A DNA stretch of 64,000 nt from Microbacterium sp. SORGH_AS_0969 (GCF_030818255.1 NZ_JAUTAG010000001.1:992001-1056000), one strand, 5' to 3'. Counted from the stretch's first letter, positions 7,748 to 17,167 are shown. The notes: generated from the letters alone by a model not told the origin. Numbers and translations: made by a program.

Positions 7748-8755
7748 ATGGCCCGTGCACTCCGCTCCCTCGGCTTCCTCACCATCGGTCTCTTCGACCG
7801 CGAGAACCCGCGGGCGGGGCACGAGACCACCCTGTCGATCATCGAGCGCGGCGAGAGCCTCGGCTTCGACAGCGCGTGGCTGCGCGACCGGCACCTGCAG
7901 TACGGCATCTCTTCCCCGGTCGCGGTGCTCGCCGCTGCCTCGCAGCGCACGAGCCGGATCCGGCTGGGCACCGCGGTGATCCCCCTGGGGTGGGAGAACC
8001 CGCTCCGCTTGGCCGAAGACCTCGCGACCGTCGATGTGCTGGCGGGCGGGCGCCTCGAACCGGGGTTCTCCGTCGGCCCTCCGCCGCGCCTCGACGACGT
8101 CGCGGCGGCTCTGTACCCCGACACCGTCGAGCACGAGGAGTTCGGATACGAGCGCCTCGCGCGACTGCGCCGCTTCCTCGCGGGGGAGCCCGTCAGTGCC
8201 CGCGCCGGCACCGAGGGCATCGAGGAGTATTCCGAGCGGATCGAACCGCACTCCCCCGGCCTGAGCGACCGGCTCTGGTACGGCGCCGGAAGCCCCACCT
8301 CGACGACGTGGGCAGCCGAGAACGACTTCCACCTCCTGACCAGCAGTGTGATCCAGTCGACGACATCGACCGACTTCGACGCCGAGCAGTACGCGCAGAT
8401 CCGCCTCTACCGCGACACGCACCCCGCCGGCGAGACCGCCCGGGTCTCGCAGGGTCTGGTGGTCGTGCCGACCGACTCGGCCACGCCCGATCAGCGTCGA
8501 CGCTACGAGGCCTATGCCGAAGCGCGACGCGGGCGCGTCGGCATCCCTCAGGGTCCGCGCCGGATGCTGTTCGCCGAGGATCTCGTCGGCACGTCGGAGC
8601 AGATCGCCGAGCGGTTGCTCTCGTCGCGGGCGTTCCCCGAGGTCGACGAGGCCGCCTTCGCCCTGCCGTTCTCGTTCGCCCCCGACGACTACGCGCAGAT
8701 CCTTGAGGACATCGCGGGCCGACTGGGCCCCCTCCTCGGCTGGGCGCCCGACTGA
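7748..8755 (+). CDS. Luciferase-like (LLM) flavin-dependent monooxygenase 1
   Basis: A 335-aa bacterial-luciferase-fold oxidoreductase using reduced FMN or F420-type flavin. SLGFDSAWLRDRHLQYG, RIRLGTAVIPLGWENPLRLAEDLATVDVL and GRLEPGFSVG follow the family order of strands. It stands alone on the + strand and converges with the ABC/aminotransferase operon, from which it is separated by a family I hairpin. The shared 10-bp-phased GTGAC sites suggest it belongs to the same regulon as the monooxygenase pair at 17.3-19.8 kb. Substrate unknown; LLM enzymes often cleave C-S, C-N or N-oxide bonds. Confidence 0.82.
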   Translation: MARALRSLGFLTIGLFDRENPRAGHETTLSIIERGESLGFDSAWLRDRHLQYGISSPVAVLAAASQRTSRIRLGTAVIPLGWENPLRLAEDLATVDVLAGGRLEPGFSVGPPPRLDDVAAALYPDTVEHEEFGYERLARLRRFLAGEPVSARAGTEGIEEYSERIEPHSPGLSDRLWYGAGSPTSTTWAAENDFHLLTSSVIQSTTSTDFDAEQYAQIRLYRDTHPAGETARVSQGLVVVPTDSATPDQRRRYEAYAEARRGRVGIPQGPRRMLFAEDLVGTSEQIAERLLSSRAFPEVDEAAFALPFSFAPDDYAQILEDIAGRLGPLLGWAPD

Positions 8756-8771
8756 CGCGAGCGCGGGCGAA

Positions 8772-8833
8772 GTTGAGTGTCCAAGACACGCCGTAACGGC
8801 CTCCCGCTTTACGGCGTGTCTTGGACACTCAAC
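8772..8833. repeat. 60-bp palindromic element (family I, copy b)
   Basis: Arms GTTGAGTGTCCAAGACACG and its complement, with a variable 12-15 nt loop. It sits between convergent gene ends, as a bidirectional terminator would. Confidence 0.85.
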
Positions 8834-8883
8834 GGGGACGGGCCGCGGCCGGGGGCACCACGGGCTGGGCCGCGGCGGGCGGG

Positions 8884-10068
8884 TCAGCTCTGCCGCGCCA
8901 CCGCACGCCCCAGCCGCGCCGCGGCCTCGCGCAGCAGCTCCTCCGAGGTGTCACCGTAGGCGAGGCGCAGGTGCCGGTCGGCATCCGTCCCCGGCCCCGA
9001 GGGGAAGAACGAGCCGCGCTGGTACTCCACGCCCTCGGCGCTCGCGTCGGCGGCGAGTCGGTCGGCGTCCAGCGAGTCGTCCGTCAGACGCGGCCAGAGG
9101 AACAACCCGCCGTCGGGCACGGTCACGTCGAAGGCTCCGGATGCCGAGAGCGCCTCGGCCAGGGTGTGAGCCCGCGACCGGTAGAGCGCTCGAGCCCGCC
9201 CGAGCACCCGGTCGAAGAGCCCGGCGTCGCTCGTCAGCAGTTCCGCGACCACCGCCTGCACGAAAGTCGACGAGTGCGAATCCTGGCGGCTGCGCAGGGC
9301 CACGGCATCCGGGACCAAGCGCTCGGGCAGCACGACCCACCCGAGGCGGAGCCCCGGACCCAGTGTCTTGGTGAAGGTGTTCACGTGGATGACGTGGGCG
9401 GAGTCGTGGAACGGAGCGAGCGACTCGGGCTCTCCCGCGAAGCGCAGTTCGCGGTACGGGTCGTCGGCGAACACGACGAAGCCGTACTTCTCGGCGAGGT
9501 CGACCAGCTCGCGGCGGCGGGCCGTGGGAAGAGACGACTGCGAGGGGTTGTGGAACTCCGGCACCGTGTACACCGCGGCGGGACGCGCGCCGGCCCGCAG
9601 TTCCGCGGCGAGCGCGTCGACGTCGAGTCCCTCGGCGCCGACGCGGATGGGGAGCACCCGCGCGTCGGCCAGCTCGAGGCCCCGCAGGAACAGCGGGAAC
9701 ACGGGGTTGTCGACCGCGACGAGGTCGCCGCGCTCGAGCACCGTCTGCACCGCGATCGCGAGGCCGTGGAAGCCGCCGTTCGTGATCAGCACGCGGTCCA
9801 CGGCGACGCCCTCGCGGGCCGCGATCCATTCGCGCAGCGCCGGGATGCCCTCGGTGCGCGAGTACTGCAGCGACGGCGCACCCGGCGCGCTCAGCACCCG
9901 GGCGGTCGCCTCGGCCAGCTCGGCGGTCGGCAGCACGGAGGGATCCGGGATGCCGCCGAGCAGCTCGATCGCGTCCGGGCGGCGATCGCGCAGGGTCTGG
10001 TCGCCGAAGCCTCTCGGCGCGCTGAAGGCCCGGACGAGCGCGGGTCGGGAGGGGGCGAGAACGGTCAT
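8884..10068 (-). CDS. PLP-dependent class I/II aminotransferase (2-aminoadipate/MocR-domain type)
   Basis: A 394-aa fold-type I aminotransferase. The internal aldimine lysine is Lys234 in TFTKTLGPGLRLGW. EFHNPSQ (Asn174) and ADDPY (Asp202/203, Tyr205) bind the cofactor ring. It resembles LysN-like or MocR C-terminal domains but has no N-terminal HTH. It is the last gene of the ABC operon; its ATG overlaps the ATPase stop (ATGA, 10065-10068). In this context it would remove or exchange an amino group of the imported compound after oxidation; the amino donor and acceptor are not evident. Confidence 0.85.
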   Translation of the reverse strand: MTVLAPSRPALVRAFSAPRGFGDQTLRDRRPDAIELLGGIPDPSVLPTAELAEATARVLSAPGAPSLQYSRTEGIPALREWIAAREGVAVDRVLITNGGFHGLAIAVQTVLERGDLVAVDNPVFPLFLRGLELADARVLPIRVGAEGLDVDALAAELRAGARPAAVYTVPEFHNPSQSSLPTARRRELVDLAEKYGFVVFADDPYRELRFAGEPESLAPFHDSAHVIHVNTFTKTLGPGLRLGWVVLPERLVPDAVALRSRQDSHSSTFVQAVVAELLTSDAGLFDRVLGRARALYRSRAHTLAEALSASGAFDVTVPDGGLFLWPRLTDDSLDADRLAADASAEGVEYQRGSFFPSGPGTDADRHLRLAYGDTSEELLREAAARLGRAVARQS

Positions 10069-11720
10069 CGGGAACTCCGGAGGTCAGGGGCGGGGATGGC
10101 GTCGACGAGGGCGCGGGTGTACTCCTCGCGGGGGTGCGAGAGCACGTCGGCGACGCGGCCGGCCTCGACCACCCTCCCGTCTTTCAGCACCGACACCGTG
10201 TCGGCGATCTGGCGCACGAGGGCGAGGTCGTGCGAGACGAAGAGGTACGTCAGGCCCCGCTCGCGCTGCAGGCGACGCAACACATCGAACACTCCGGCCT
10301 GCACGGTCACGTCGAGGGCCGAGGTCGGCTCATCGAGCACGATCACGTCGGGCTTGAGCACGAGGACGCGCGCGATGGCGACGCGCTGACGCTGGCCGCC
10401 CGACAGCTCGGCGGGACGGCGGCGAGCCAGATGGGGCGGGAGGCCGACGGCATCCAGAGCCTCCGTCACCTTCGCCGTCCGTTCGGCGCGCGTGCCGATC
10501 CGGTACTGGTCGAGGGGCTCGCGCACGATCCTCCCGACGCTCCATGTGGGATCGAGCGAGGTGAAGGGGTTCTGGTAGACGAGCTGGAGGTGCCGACGGA
10601 TGCCGCGGAGTTCCGCCGGCGTCCGGCCCGAGACCGCGACGCCGTCGACGAAAATCTCTCCGGCGTCCGGGCTCTCGAGTCCCAGCAGCAGACGGACCGT
10701 GGTGGTCTTGCCCGAGCCTGACTCCCCCACGAGGGCGTGCGTCGTGCCGGGCGGGACGCGGAACGAGACGCCCGAGACGGCGGCGCGGGCCACCCCGTCG
10801 ACCACGAAGCTCTTCGACACCTCGCGCACCTCGATGCGGGTCGCGGTGGTGTCGGTGGTCCATGCGTCGACACCGCGTTCGTCGGCGTCGCGGCGGTAGC
10901 GGTCGGGGTTCAGCGCGGGAGCGTCGGCCTGCAACTGCACCGTGTACGGCGAAGTGGGGGCGGCGAAGACCTCGCGGGTGGCCCCGGCCTCTTGGACCCG
11001 CCCGTCCTTCAGCACGACGATCTCGTCGGTGCGCTCGGCCGCGATGGCGAGGTCGTGGGTGACGAGTAGCAGACCGATGCCGAGATCCTCGCGCAGGTCG
11101 TCGAGCAGGTCGAGGATGCGCTTCTGGATCGTCACGTCGAGGGCGCTGGTCGGCTCGTCGGCGACGAGCAGGTCGGGGCGCGGCAGCACCGCGAGTCCGA
11201 TGAGCACGCGCTGGAGCATCCCCCCGGAGAGCTGGTGCGGGTACGCCCCGTACACGCGCGCGGGGTCAGGCAGGCCCACGCGCGCGAACACGTCGAGGAT
11301 CGCCGCGCGCTGGGCACGGGCGTCGGAGAACCCCGCGAGAGCCGCCGCCTCGTGGGCTTGCGACCCGACGGTGCGGACAGGGTTCAGCGCGTGTGACGGG
11401 TCCTGCGGGACGAAGCCGATGCGGCGCCCCCGGTACGGGCGGAACCGCGCCTCCGACAGCCCCAGCAGGTCGTCGCCGTCGAAGGCGATACGCCCCCGTG
11501 CGGTCGCCGCTCCGCGCGGCAGCAGGCGCAGGATCGACCGCGCGATCGTCGACTTGCCCGACCCCGACTCGCCGATGAGGGCGAGACTGCCGCCCCGCGG
11601 GATCGCGAACGAGACCTCGTGCACCACGGGGGTGCGGCCGTAGGCGACGGAGAGACCCTCGACCGCCAGGAGCGCGGTCGAGGTGTGCGCGTCAGAGTGC
11701 ACAGGAAGAGTGGTGGTCAT
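10065..11720 (-). CDS. Dipeptide/oligopeptide/nickel-type ABC transporter, fused dual ATPase (DppD-DppF)
   Basis: A 551-aa protein with two complete ATPase domains. Domain 1 has Walker A GESGSGKST (50-58), signature LSGGM (164-168) and Walker B LLVADEP (184-190). Domain 2 has Walker A at 332-340, LSGGQRQRVAIARVL and VIVLDEP. In many bacteria these are separate DppD and DppF; here they are one chain. The start at 11720 is set by the ATGA overlap with the permease stop; the longer open frame before it is the permease in another frame. It energises uptake with the two permeases and the lipoprotein encoded upstream. Confidence 0.92.
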   Translation of the reverse strand: MTTTLPVHSDAHTSTALLAVEGLSVAYGRTPVVHEVSFAIPRGGSLALIGESGSGKSTIARSILRLLPRGAATARGRIAFDGDDLLGLSEARFRPYRGRRIGFVPQDPSHALNPVRTVGSQAHEAAALAGFSDARAQRAAILDVFARVGLPDPARVYGAYPHQLSGGMLQRVLIGLAVLPRPDLLVADEPTSALDVTIQKRILDLLDDLREDLGIGLLLVTHDLAIAAERTDEIVVLKDGRVQEAGATREVFAAPTSPYTVQLQADAPALNPDRYRRDADERGVDAWTTDTTATRIEVREVSKSFVVDGVARAAVSGVSFRVPPGTTHALVGESGSGKTTTVRLLLGLESPDAGEIFVDGVAVSGRTPAELRGIRRHLQLVYQNPFTSLDPTWSVGRIVREPLDQYRIGTRAERTAKVTEALDAVGLPPHLARRRPAELSGGQRQRVAIARVLVLKPDVIVLDEPTSALDVTVQAGVFDVLRRLQRERGLTYLFVSHDLALVRQIADTVSVLKDGRVVEAGRVADVLSHPREEYTRALVDAIPAPDLRSSR

Positions 11721-12625
11721 GACGTCCTCCGGAGCCAGCGGCTGATGCGGTTGATCGAGAGCACGGTCGCCACCGTGATCAGGGCGGGCCAGACGACGAG
11801 CCACGGCGCGCGCGGGTAGTCTTTGCCCGCCGAGATGAGCAGACCCCAGTCGGATGCCGGGGGTGGATCGCCGTAGCCGAGGAACGCGAGCCCGGCGATC
11901 ACGAGGATCGACAGCCCGAACTGGAGCACCGCGAGGGGGATCAGCGAGCGCGAGGCATTGGGGAGCACGTGCCGGAACAGCACGTGAAGGGTCGATCCGC
12001 CCTGCAGCCGCGCCGCCTCGACGAACACCGAGGAGCGCACGCGGAGCACCTCGGACCGCATGACCCGGGCGAACACCGCCACGGCGGAGACGCCCGTCGC
12101 GATCGCGGCGTTGATGGTCTGGAAGCCCAGCGAGCTGACGATCACGACCGCGAGCAGGAACGCCGGGATCGCGAGCAGCACGTCGACGAAACGCGCGAGC
12201 ACGGTGTCGGTCCACGATCCGAGGAAGCCGGCGAGCAGGCCGATGAGCCCGCCGACGACGACCCCGATCGCCACGGCGACGAGGGCGCTGGTGACCGAGG
12301 ACTGCGCGCCGAACACGATCCGCGCGAAGAGGTCGCGACCGAGGTGGTCGGTGCCGAGCAGATGAGCGGGGCTCGGGGGCTGGAGCTTGTCGGCGGGCAC
12401 TCCCTGCGCGGGGTTCTGCGAGGTGAAGAGCGCGGGCGCGAGCGAGAAGGCCAGCACCACGGCGACGACCGCGAACGAGACGATGACGTCGATCGGGACG
12501 GAGAGACGGATGCCGCGCGCGCGGGCGAGCAGACCGCCCGGCGCCGATCCCGGTGCCGATCCCTGTGATGGGTCGACCACGGTCGGCACCGGGGCCGCGC
12601 GGCGAGACAGGGGTGCGGTGGTCAT
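11717..12625 (-). CDS. ABC transporter permease, DppC type
   Basis: A 302-aa inner-membrane subunit. The first helix begins around residue 45, then LLGTDHLGRDLFARIVFGA, the conserved N-terminal DppC motif. The EAA loop VEAARLQGGSTLHVLFRHVLPN contacts the ATPase. The long Pro/Gly-rich N-terminus is typical of actinobacterial members. It overlaps both neighbours by 4 nt. Confidence 0.92.
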   Translation of the reverse strand: MTTAPLSRRAAPVPTVVDPSQGSAPGSAPGGLLARARGIRLSVPIDVIVSFAVVAVVLAFSLAPALFTSQNPAQGVPADKLQPPSPAHLLGTDHLGRDLFARIVFGAQSSVTSALVAVAIGVVVGGLIGLLAGFLGSWTDTVLARFVDVLLAIPAFLLAVVIVSSLGFQTINAAIATGVSAVAVFARVMRSEVLRVRSSVFVEAARLQGGSTLHVLFRHVLPNASRSLIPLAVLQFGLSILVIAGLAFLGYGDPPPASDWGLLISAGKDYPRAPWLVVWPALITVATVLSINRISRWLRRTS

Positions 12626-13638
12626 ACGATGCTCACCTCCTCACGAAGCAGCGGTGCGGGCTCTTCGGCAGCCGGGGCGGCGACCGTGCGCCCGCGGGAT
12701 CCGATCGACACCCGCGGGTCGAGGAGCGGGTAGGCCAGGTCAGCGATGAGGTTGACCAGGACGAACACGATCGCCGCGAGAGAGACCACCGCCTGCAGCA
12801 CCGGGAGGTCCTGGCTGGCCACGGCCTGCTCGACGAGCGTGCCGATGCCCACGCGGCCGAAGATCGCCTCGGTGATGAGCGCGCCGCCCAGCAGCTCGCC
12901 GACGATCAGCGCGAGCACCGTCACCGTCGGCAGCGCGGAGGGCTTCACGAGGTGGCGCAGGAACAGCGCACCCTGCCCGAGGCCGCGCGAGCGGGCCACC
13001 GCGACGTACTCCTGCCGCGACTCGTGGTCGAGCGAGGCGATGAGCACCTCGGCGAGCTGCGCCGAGACCGGGATGCCGAGAGCCACCGCCGCGAAGAACG
13101 TGCCCCAGGGCGTCTCGGTGTCGATCATGCTGAACAGTCCGAGACCGAAGGCGAACACGTGGATCAGCAGCAGGCCGATCACGAAGTTCGGCACCGAGAG
13201 GAACAGCGAGGGCAGCGAGCGCAGAGCGCCCTGGCCGAAGCGCGGCGGGAGGAACTGCGTGCCGTACGCGATGACGACGGCCAGCACGATGGCGACCAGC
13301 AGGGCGGCACCCGCGAGGCTGAGTGTGGACCCCAGAGCGTCGAGCACGAGGGTTCCGACGGGCAGGTTCGAGCGCAGCGAGACGCCCAGATCTCCCACCA
13401 CGAAGCGACCCAGCGACGAGCCCAGCTGCACCCACCACGGCTGGTCGAGGCCGTAATAAGCCACGATGCGGGCGATGTCGTCTCCGGTGAAGCCGTTATC
13501 GGGATTGCGCAGGGTGCTCGTGATCGGGTCGCCGGGCAGGATGCTGATCACGAAGAACGTGAACAGGTACGCCAGCAGCACGACGACGAGCGCCTGGCCC
13601 GTGCGGCGCAGCGCGAAGCGGCCGTAGGTGCGGAGCAT
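12622..13638 (-). CDS. ABC transporter permease, DppB type
   Basis: A 338-aa membrane subunit. RFALRRTGQALVVVLLAYL opens helix 1, followed by ILPGDP. The EAA-type loop VAVARSRGLGQGALFLRHLV lies in the second half, and the C-terminal YPLLDPRVSIG is typical of DppB. Start at 13638 follows a strong GAGGAGGAGAG ribosome-binding site. It lies 70 bp after the binding-protein gene and overlaps the DppC-type permease. Confidence 0.92.
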   Translation of the reverse strand: MLRTYGRFALRRTGQALVVVLLAYLFTFFVISILPGDPITSTLRNPDNGFTGDDIARIVAYYGLDQPWWVQLGSSLGRFVVGDLGVSLRSNLPVGTLVLDALGSTLSLAGAALLVAIVLAVVIAYGTQFLPPRFGQGALRSLPSLFLSVPNFVIGLLLIHVFAFGLGLFSMIDTETPWGTFFAAVALGIPVSAQLAEVLIASLDHESRQEYVAVARSRGLGQGALFLRHLVKPSALPTVTVLALIVGELLGGALITEAIFGRVGIGTLVEQAVASQDLPVLQAVVSLAAIVFVLVNLIADLAYPLLDPRVSIGSRGRTVAAPAAEEPAPLLREEVSIV

Positions 13639-13708
13639 GCTCTCCTCCTCTCGTCTCGGTGGAACGGGTACGGGGACGGATGCCGTGGCATCCGTCCCCT
13701 GTCCGATG

Positions 13709-15355
13709 TCAGCTGTTGAGCCAGGTGCCCAGGTAGTACGCGTAGGCGAGGCCGTTGTAGCTGACGCCACTCACTTCGGGCGACTGCACGTAGACGCGCT
13801 GGACGATCTGGGTGAGGGGCACGAAGTAGCCCTGCTGGAGCACGTAGCTCTGCAGCTCGTCAGCGACCTTCGCGCGGGCGTCACGGTCGGTGGCCGTGGC
13901 GATGCGCGTCGCGAGGTCGTTGAGGGTGGCATCCGAGGTTCCGAGCTTGAACCAGTCCTCGTCGCCCTTCTTCTGCGAGGTGAGGACCCCGGCGACGGTT
14001 CCGACATCGACGAAGCTCCGGGTGATCTCTGTGGCCGGGATCGTGGCGTTGCCGATCACCTTCTGGCCGTAGGTCGGGACGTCGTAGGTCTCGAGGTTCA
14101 CCTCGAAGCCGAGGCTCGTGAGCTGCTGGTCGACGAGCTCGTCGACCGACTGCGAGGCCTGCAGGTACGGGTTGGGGTAGAGCGTGAACGACAGCTTCTG
14201 CCCGTTCTTCGTGCGCACGCCGTCGGCACCCTTCGTCCAGCCCGCCTCGTCGAGCAGGGCCGCAGCCTTGTCGGGGTCGTACGCGAAGTCGGCGCTGTGG
14301 TCGGTCGCCTCGGGCACGGTGCTCTGGAACAGCGACTCGGCCGCGTGCCAGTCCGTGGTGTAGACGGTCGAGAGGATCTGGTCGCGGTCGATGCCATGCT
14401 GCACGGCCTGGCGCACCTTCACGTCGTCGAAGGGGGCGACGGAGGTGTTGAGCGCATAGCCGTTGACGAAACCGAGGTAGCGGGGCGTCTCGACGGTCAG
14501 CCCCTCCTGCTTCAGCGCGTCGAGGTCCTGCGGGCTGGCGTTGTAGGCCACCTGCGCCTGGCCCGACTCGACCGAGGCGGTGCGCAGCGTGGGCTCCGCG
14601 ACCTGCTTGTAGGTGATCGTGTCGAGGTACGCGGCACCTTCGTGGCCGACGGCTTCGGGACCCCAGTCGTAGTCGTCGCGCTTCTTCAGAACGACGCTGT
14701 CGCCCTCGGCGACCTTCTCGACCGTGAACGGGCCGCTGCCGATGTCCTTCGTGAGGTCGGCCTGCTGGTCGGCGGGGAGCGCCAGCGTCGCCGGGGACAG
14801 GAGGATCGAGCCGTGGTACGCCAGCGTCGGGATGAAGCTGAGCGTCGGTGCCGAGAACGACACCTTCACCGTCGTGGCATCCACCGCTTCGGCACCTGCG
14901 TAGTTGGCCGAGGGGAACAGACCGATGCGGTTGATGCCCTCGTCGGGCCGACCCTTCGCCCAGATGTCGATGTTCGCGACGACCGCGGCTGCGTCGAGGG
15001 GTGTGCCGTCCGAGAAGGTCACACCCTCTTTGAGGTGGAGCGTGAACTGCGTCTTGTCGGCGTTCTCGTCCCAGCTCTCCGCGATCCACGGGCTGAGGTT
15101 GCCCTCGGCGTCGACGTAGACGAGTTTGTCGGTCACGTTGCCCCAGATCTGGCCCTGGTAGCTCGAGATGGAGCTGTTGTTGGGGATCCAGGTGGCGCCG
15201 AGCGAGTCGATGAGGAACACGAGGTCACCGCCGGGCTTCGGGGCGGCGTTCTCGGCCGGGCCGGCCGCGGTTCCCGCGCCGCAGCCGCTGAGGAGAACGG
15301 CGCCGACGGTGAGGGCGGAGGCGACGCCCAGGAGGCGTCGGAAGCGAGTGGTCAT
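13709..15355 (-). CDS. ABC transporter substrate-binding lipoprotein, family 5 (SBP_bac_5)
   Basis: A 548-aa extracytoplasmic binding protein. The signal peptide ends in a lipobox LLSGC with Cys25 as the lipid-anchored residue. Then come GGDLVFLIDS, NVTDKLVYVD and the LKEGVTFSDGTPLDAAAV motif diagnostic of the DppA/OppA/NikA class. The pocket residues do not reveal the ligand. It is encoded between the GlcD-type oxidase and the permeases, so the ligand is probably the substrate of the neighbouring flavoenzymes. Confidence 0.92.
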   Translation of the reverse strand: MTTRFRRLLGVASALTVGAVLLSGCGAGTAAGPAENAAPKPGGDLVFLIDSLGATWIPNNSSISSYQGQIWGNVTDKLVYVDAEGNLSPWIAESWDENADKTQFTLHLKEGVTFSDGTPLDAAAVVANIDIWAKGRPDEGINRIGLFPSANYAGAEAVDATTVKVSFSAPTLSFIPTLAYHGSILLSPATLALPADQQADLTKDIGSGPFTVEKVAEGDSVVLKKRDDYDWGPEAVGHEGAAYLDTITYKQVAEPTLRTASVESGQAQVAYNASPQDLDALKQEGLTVETPRYLGFVNGYALNTSVAPFDDVKVRQAVQHGIDRDQILSTVYTTDWHAAESLFQSTVPEATDHSADFAYDPDKAAALLDEAGWTKGADGVRTKNGQKLSFTLYPNPYLQASQSVDELVDQQLTSLGFEVNLETYDVPTYGQKVIGNATIPATEITRSFVDVGTVAGVLTSQKKGDEDWFKLGTSDATLNDLATRIATATDRDARAKVADELQSYVLQQGYFVPLTQIVQRVYVQSPEVSGVSYNGLAYAYYLGTWLNS

Positions 15356-15397
15356 GGAGGGGTCCTTGTGCTGTGGGAACGTGCTGCGGAGAACGGG

Positions 15398-16813
15398 TTA
15401 CAGGGCTTTGCCGGGGTTGAAGAGACCGGCGGGATCGAGTGCGTCCTTGATCGCGAGCTGAGCCGACCGCACGCGCGCGGCGAGCTCCTCGGCGGCGAGC
15501 GCGCGCTTGACCGTGCCGATGCCGTGCTCGCCGCTGACGGTTCCGCCGAGCGCGAGGGCGACGCGCACGATGTCGTCGGTGGCTTCGTGCAGCGCCGCCG
15601 GGACGAGGGAGGGGTCGGCATCCGCCGGGATCGGGAGGGTGACGACGGGATGCAGGTTGCCGTCGCCGGCGTGGGCGACGGCGCTGACCGCCACCCCGTG
15701 GCGCGCCGCGATGGCGGGGAAGCCCGCGAAGACCTCGGCGATGCGCGACTTCGGCACCGCGACGTCTCCGCCGGCGAACCAGGACCCCTCGTCGAAGCGC
15801 CGCCCCGAGCGCCGCAGTTCCCAGAGGACCTCGGCATCCGGTTCGCTCTCGACCTGCACGCGACCCCCGGCGGCGACGAGCGCCGTCGTCAGTTCGGCGG
15901 TCTGCTCGTCGATGCCGAAGCCGTCGAGTTCGATGAGCAGCAGGGCCGCGCCGCGGGCGCGGAGTCCCGAGTCCTGCGCGGCGTCGATGCCGACGAGGGT
16001 GGGTTCGTCGAGGAACTCGATGACGCTCGGACGCACGCGCGACGCGGTGATCGCCCCGATGCCCGCGGCCCCCGCCGCGGTGGAGTCGAAGAACGCCGTC
16101 ACCGTGCGCCGGGCGACGGGCAGCGGTCGGATGCGGACGGTCGCGCCGACGACGATGCCGAGGACTCCCTCGGATCCGACGAAGAGCGAGACGAGATCGA
16201 GGCCGGTCACGCCCTTGATCGAGCGGTGGCCGATCGAGACGAGGCTCCCGTCGGCGAGCACGACGTCGAGCGCGAGCACCGACTCGCGGGTGACGCCGTA
16301 CTTGGCGCAGCGGAGGCCCCCGGCGTTGGTCGCGATGTTGCCGCCGATGGTCGAGATGCGCCAGCTCGCGGGATCGGGGGCGTAGAACAGGCCGAGCGGG
16401 GCGAGGTGCTCGTTGAGCGCCGCGTTCAGGACACCCGGCTCGACGACCGCGACCTCGTCGGCGGGCGAGATCTCGACGATCCGGTTCAGGCGGTCGGTCG
16501 AGACGACGAGCTGCTCGGCGTGCGCCACGGCGCCGCCGGAGAGCCCGGTGCCGGCGCCCCGAGGAACGATGCTCACGCCGTGACGCGCGGCGAGGCGCAC
16601 GAGCTGCTGGACCTCGCCGACGGTGGTCGGGAAGGCGACCGCGGGACCGTCCGTCGCGCTGGTGCCGCTTCGAGGCGCGGTGCCCGCGTCGTGCGCGTAC
16701 TCCGCGGTGTCGGCGGACGGCGGGAGCACCTCGACGCCGGGGGCGTCACGCTCAATGTCGTCGAGCAGGGCGGACAGGCCCGTGCGCGGGGCGGTCGCGG
16801 TGGAAGCGCTCAT
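15398..16813 (-). CDS. FAD-linked oxidase, GlcD / D-2-hydroxyacid dehydrogenase type
   Basis: A 471-aa PCMH-type flavoprotein. The FAD pyrophosphate loop is VPRGAGTGLSGGAV (83-96), with ISTIGGNIATNAGG and YGVTRESVLALDVVLADG following. The C-terminal FAD-oxidase domain ends with HAGDGNLHP and SGEHGIGTVKR, both typical of glycolate or D-lactate oxidases. It would oxidise a 2-hydroxy acid to a 2-oxo acid, which could feed the aminotransferase at the other end of the operon. It is the first gene of the leftward operon, 42 bp before the lipoprotein gene. Confidence 0.88.
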   Translation of the reverse strand: MSASTATAPRTGLSALLDDIERDAPGVEVLPPSADTAEYAHDAGTAPRSGTSATDGPAVAFPTTVGEVQQLVRLAARHGVSIVPRGAGTGLSGGAVAHAEQLVVSTDRLNRIVEISPADEVAVVEPGVLNAALNEHLAPLGLFYAPDPASWRISTIGGNIATNAGGLRCAKYGVTRESVLALDVVLADGSLVSIGHRSIKGVTGLDLVSLFVGSEGVLGIVVGATVRIRPLPVARRTVTAFFDSTAAGAAGIGAITASRVRPSVIEFLDEPTLVGIDAAQDSGLRARGAALLLIELDGFGIDEQTAELTTALVAAGGRVQVESEPDAEVLWELRRSGRRFDEGSWFAGGDVAVPKSRIAEVFAGFPAIAARHGVAVSAVAHAGDGNLHPVVTLPIPADADPSLVPAALHEATDDIVRVALALGGTVSGEHGIGTVKRALAAEELAARVRSAQLAIKDALDPAGLFNPGKAL

Positions 16814-16907
16814 GGGCGTGCCTCTCTGGGTGGGGACGGGAGTGCAGCCGAAGGTAGGACGATGCCGGCGCTGCCTTCATCTCGGCGGAAACGCGCCGTC
16901 GCGATGC

Positions 16908-16942
16908 GTCACGGTCCGTCACGACGCGACACGGGGAGTCAC
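16908..16942. promoter_or_regulatory. Four GTCAC half-sites phased every 10 bp
   Basis: GTCAC at 16908, 16918 and 16938 with a one-mismatch GACAC at 16928 gives four half-sites, each 10 bp apart. On the other strand this is the GTGAC series seen at 7679-7703. It lies about 95 bp upstream of the GlcD-type oxidase start, between the two divergent transcription units. Confidence 0.6.
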
Positions 16943-16996
16943 AGTCGCCCGCCGGCGGAGGCTCGGGCGCTACCGTGCGCTCGGTCACGGGGTACC

Positions 16997-17167
16997 GGTC
17001 CCTTCGACAAGCTCAGGGACCTCAGCGGTCGCCGCCTCACGACCCTCACCCGCGCGGGGAGCGGTCGCTGAGCCTGTCGAAGCGACCACAGGCGCGCGGA
17101 GCGGTCGCTGAGCCTGTCGAAGCGACCACGGGCGCGGGAAGCGGTCGCTGAGCCTGTCGAAGCGACC
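16997..17167. repeat. Four copies of the GGTC(C/G)CT...AG(G/C)GACC hairpin (family II)
   Basis: One copy with CCCT/AGGG arms lies at 16997-17021. Three copies with CGCT/AGCG arms lie at 17063, 17103 and 17143, exactly 40 bp apart. The arm change is compensatory. The same element forms an in-frame array at 42331-42625. Confidence 0.85.

Noticed and set aside
13628..17071. 1147-codon open frame on the + strand opposite the binding protein and GlcD-type oxidase
   Set aside because: Antisense shadow of very GC-rich genes; Arg/Gly/Val-rich, no family motif. The minus-strand genes have lipobox, FAD motifs and good starts.
16997..17167. CRISPR or origin-type iteron array
   Set aside because: Only three 40-bp units with similar short spacers, matching a dispersed repeat found elsewhere; no replication gene.
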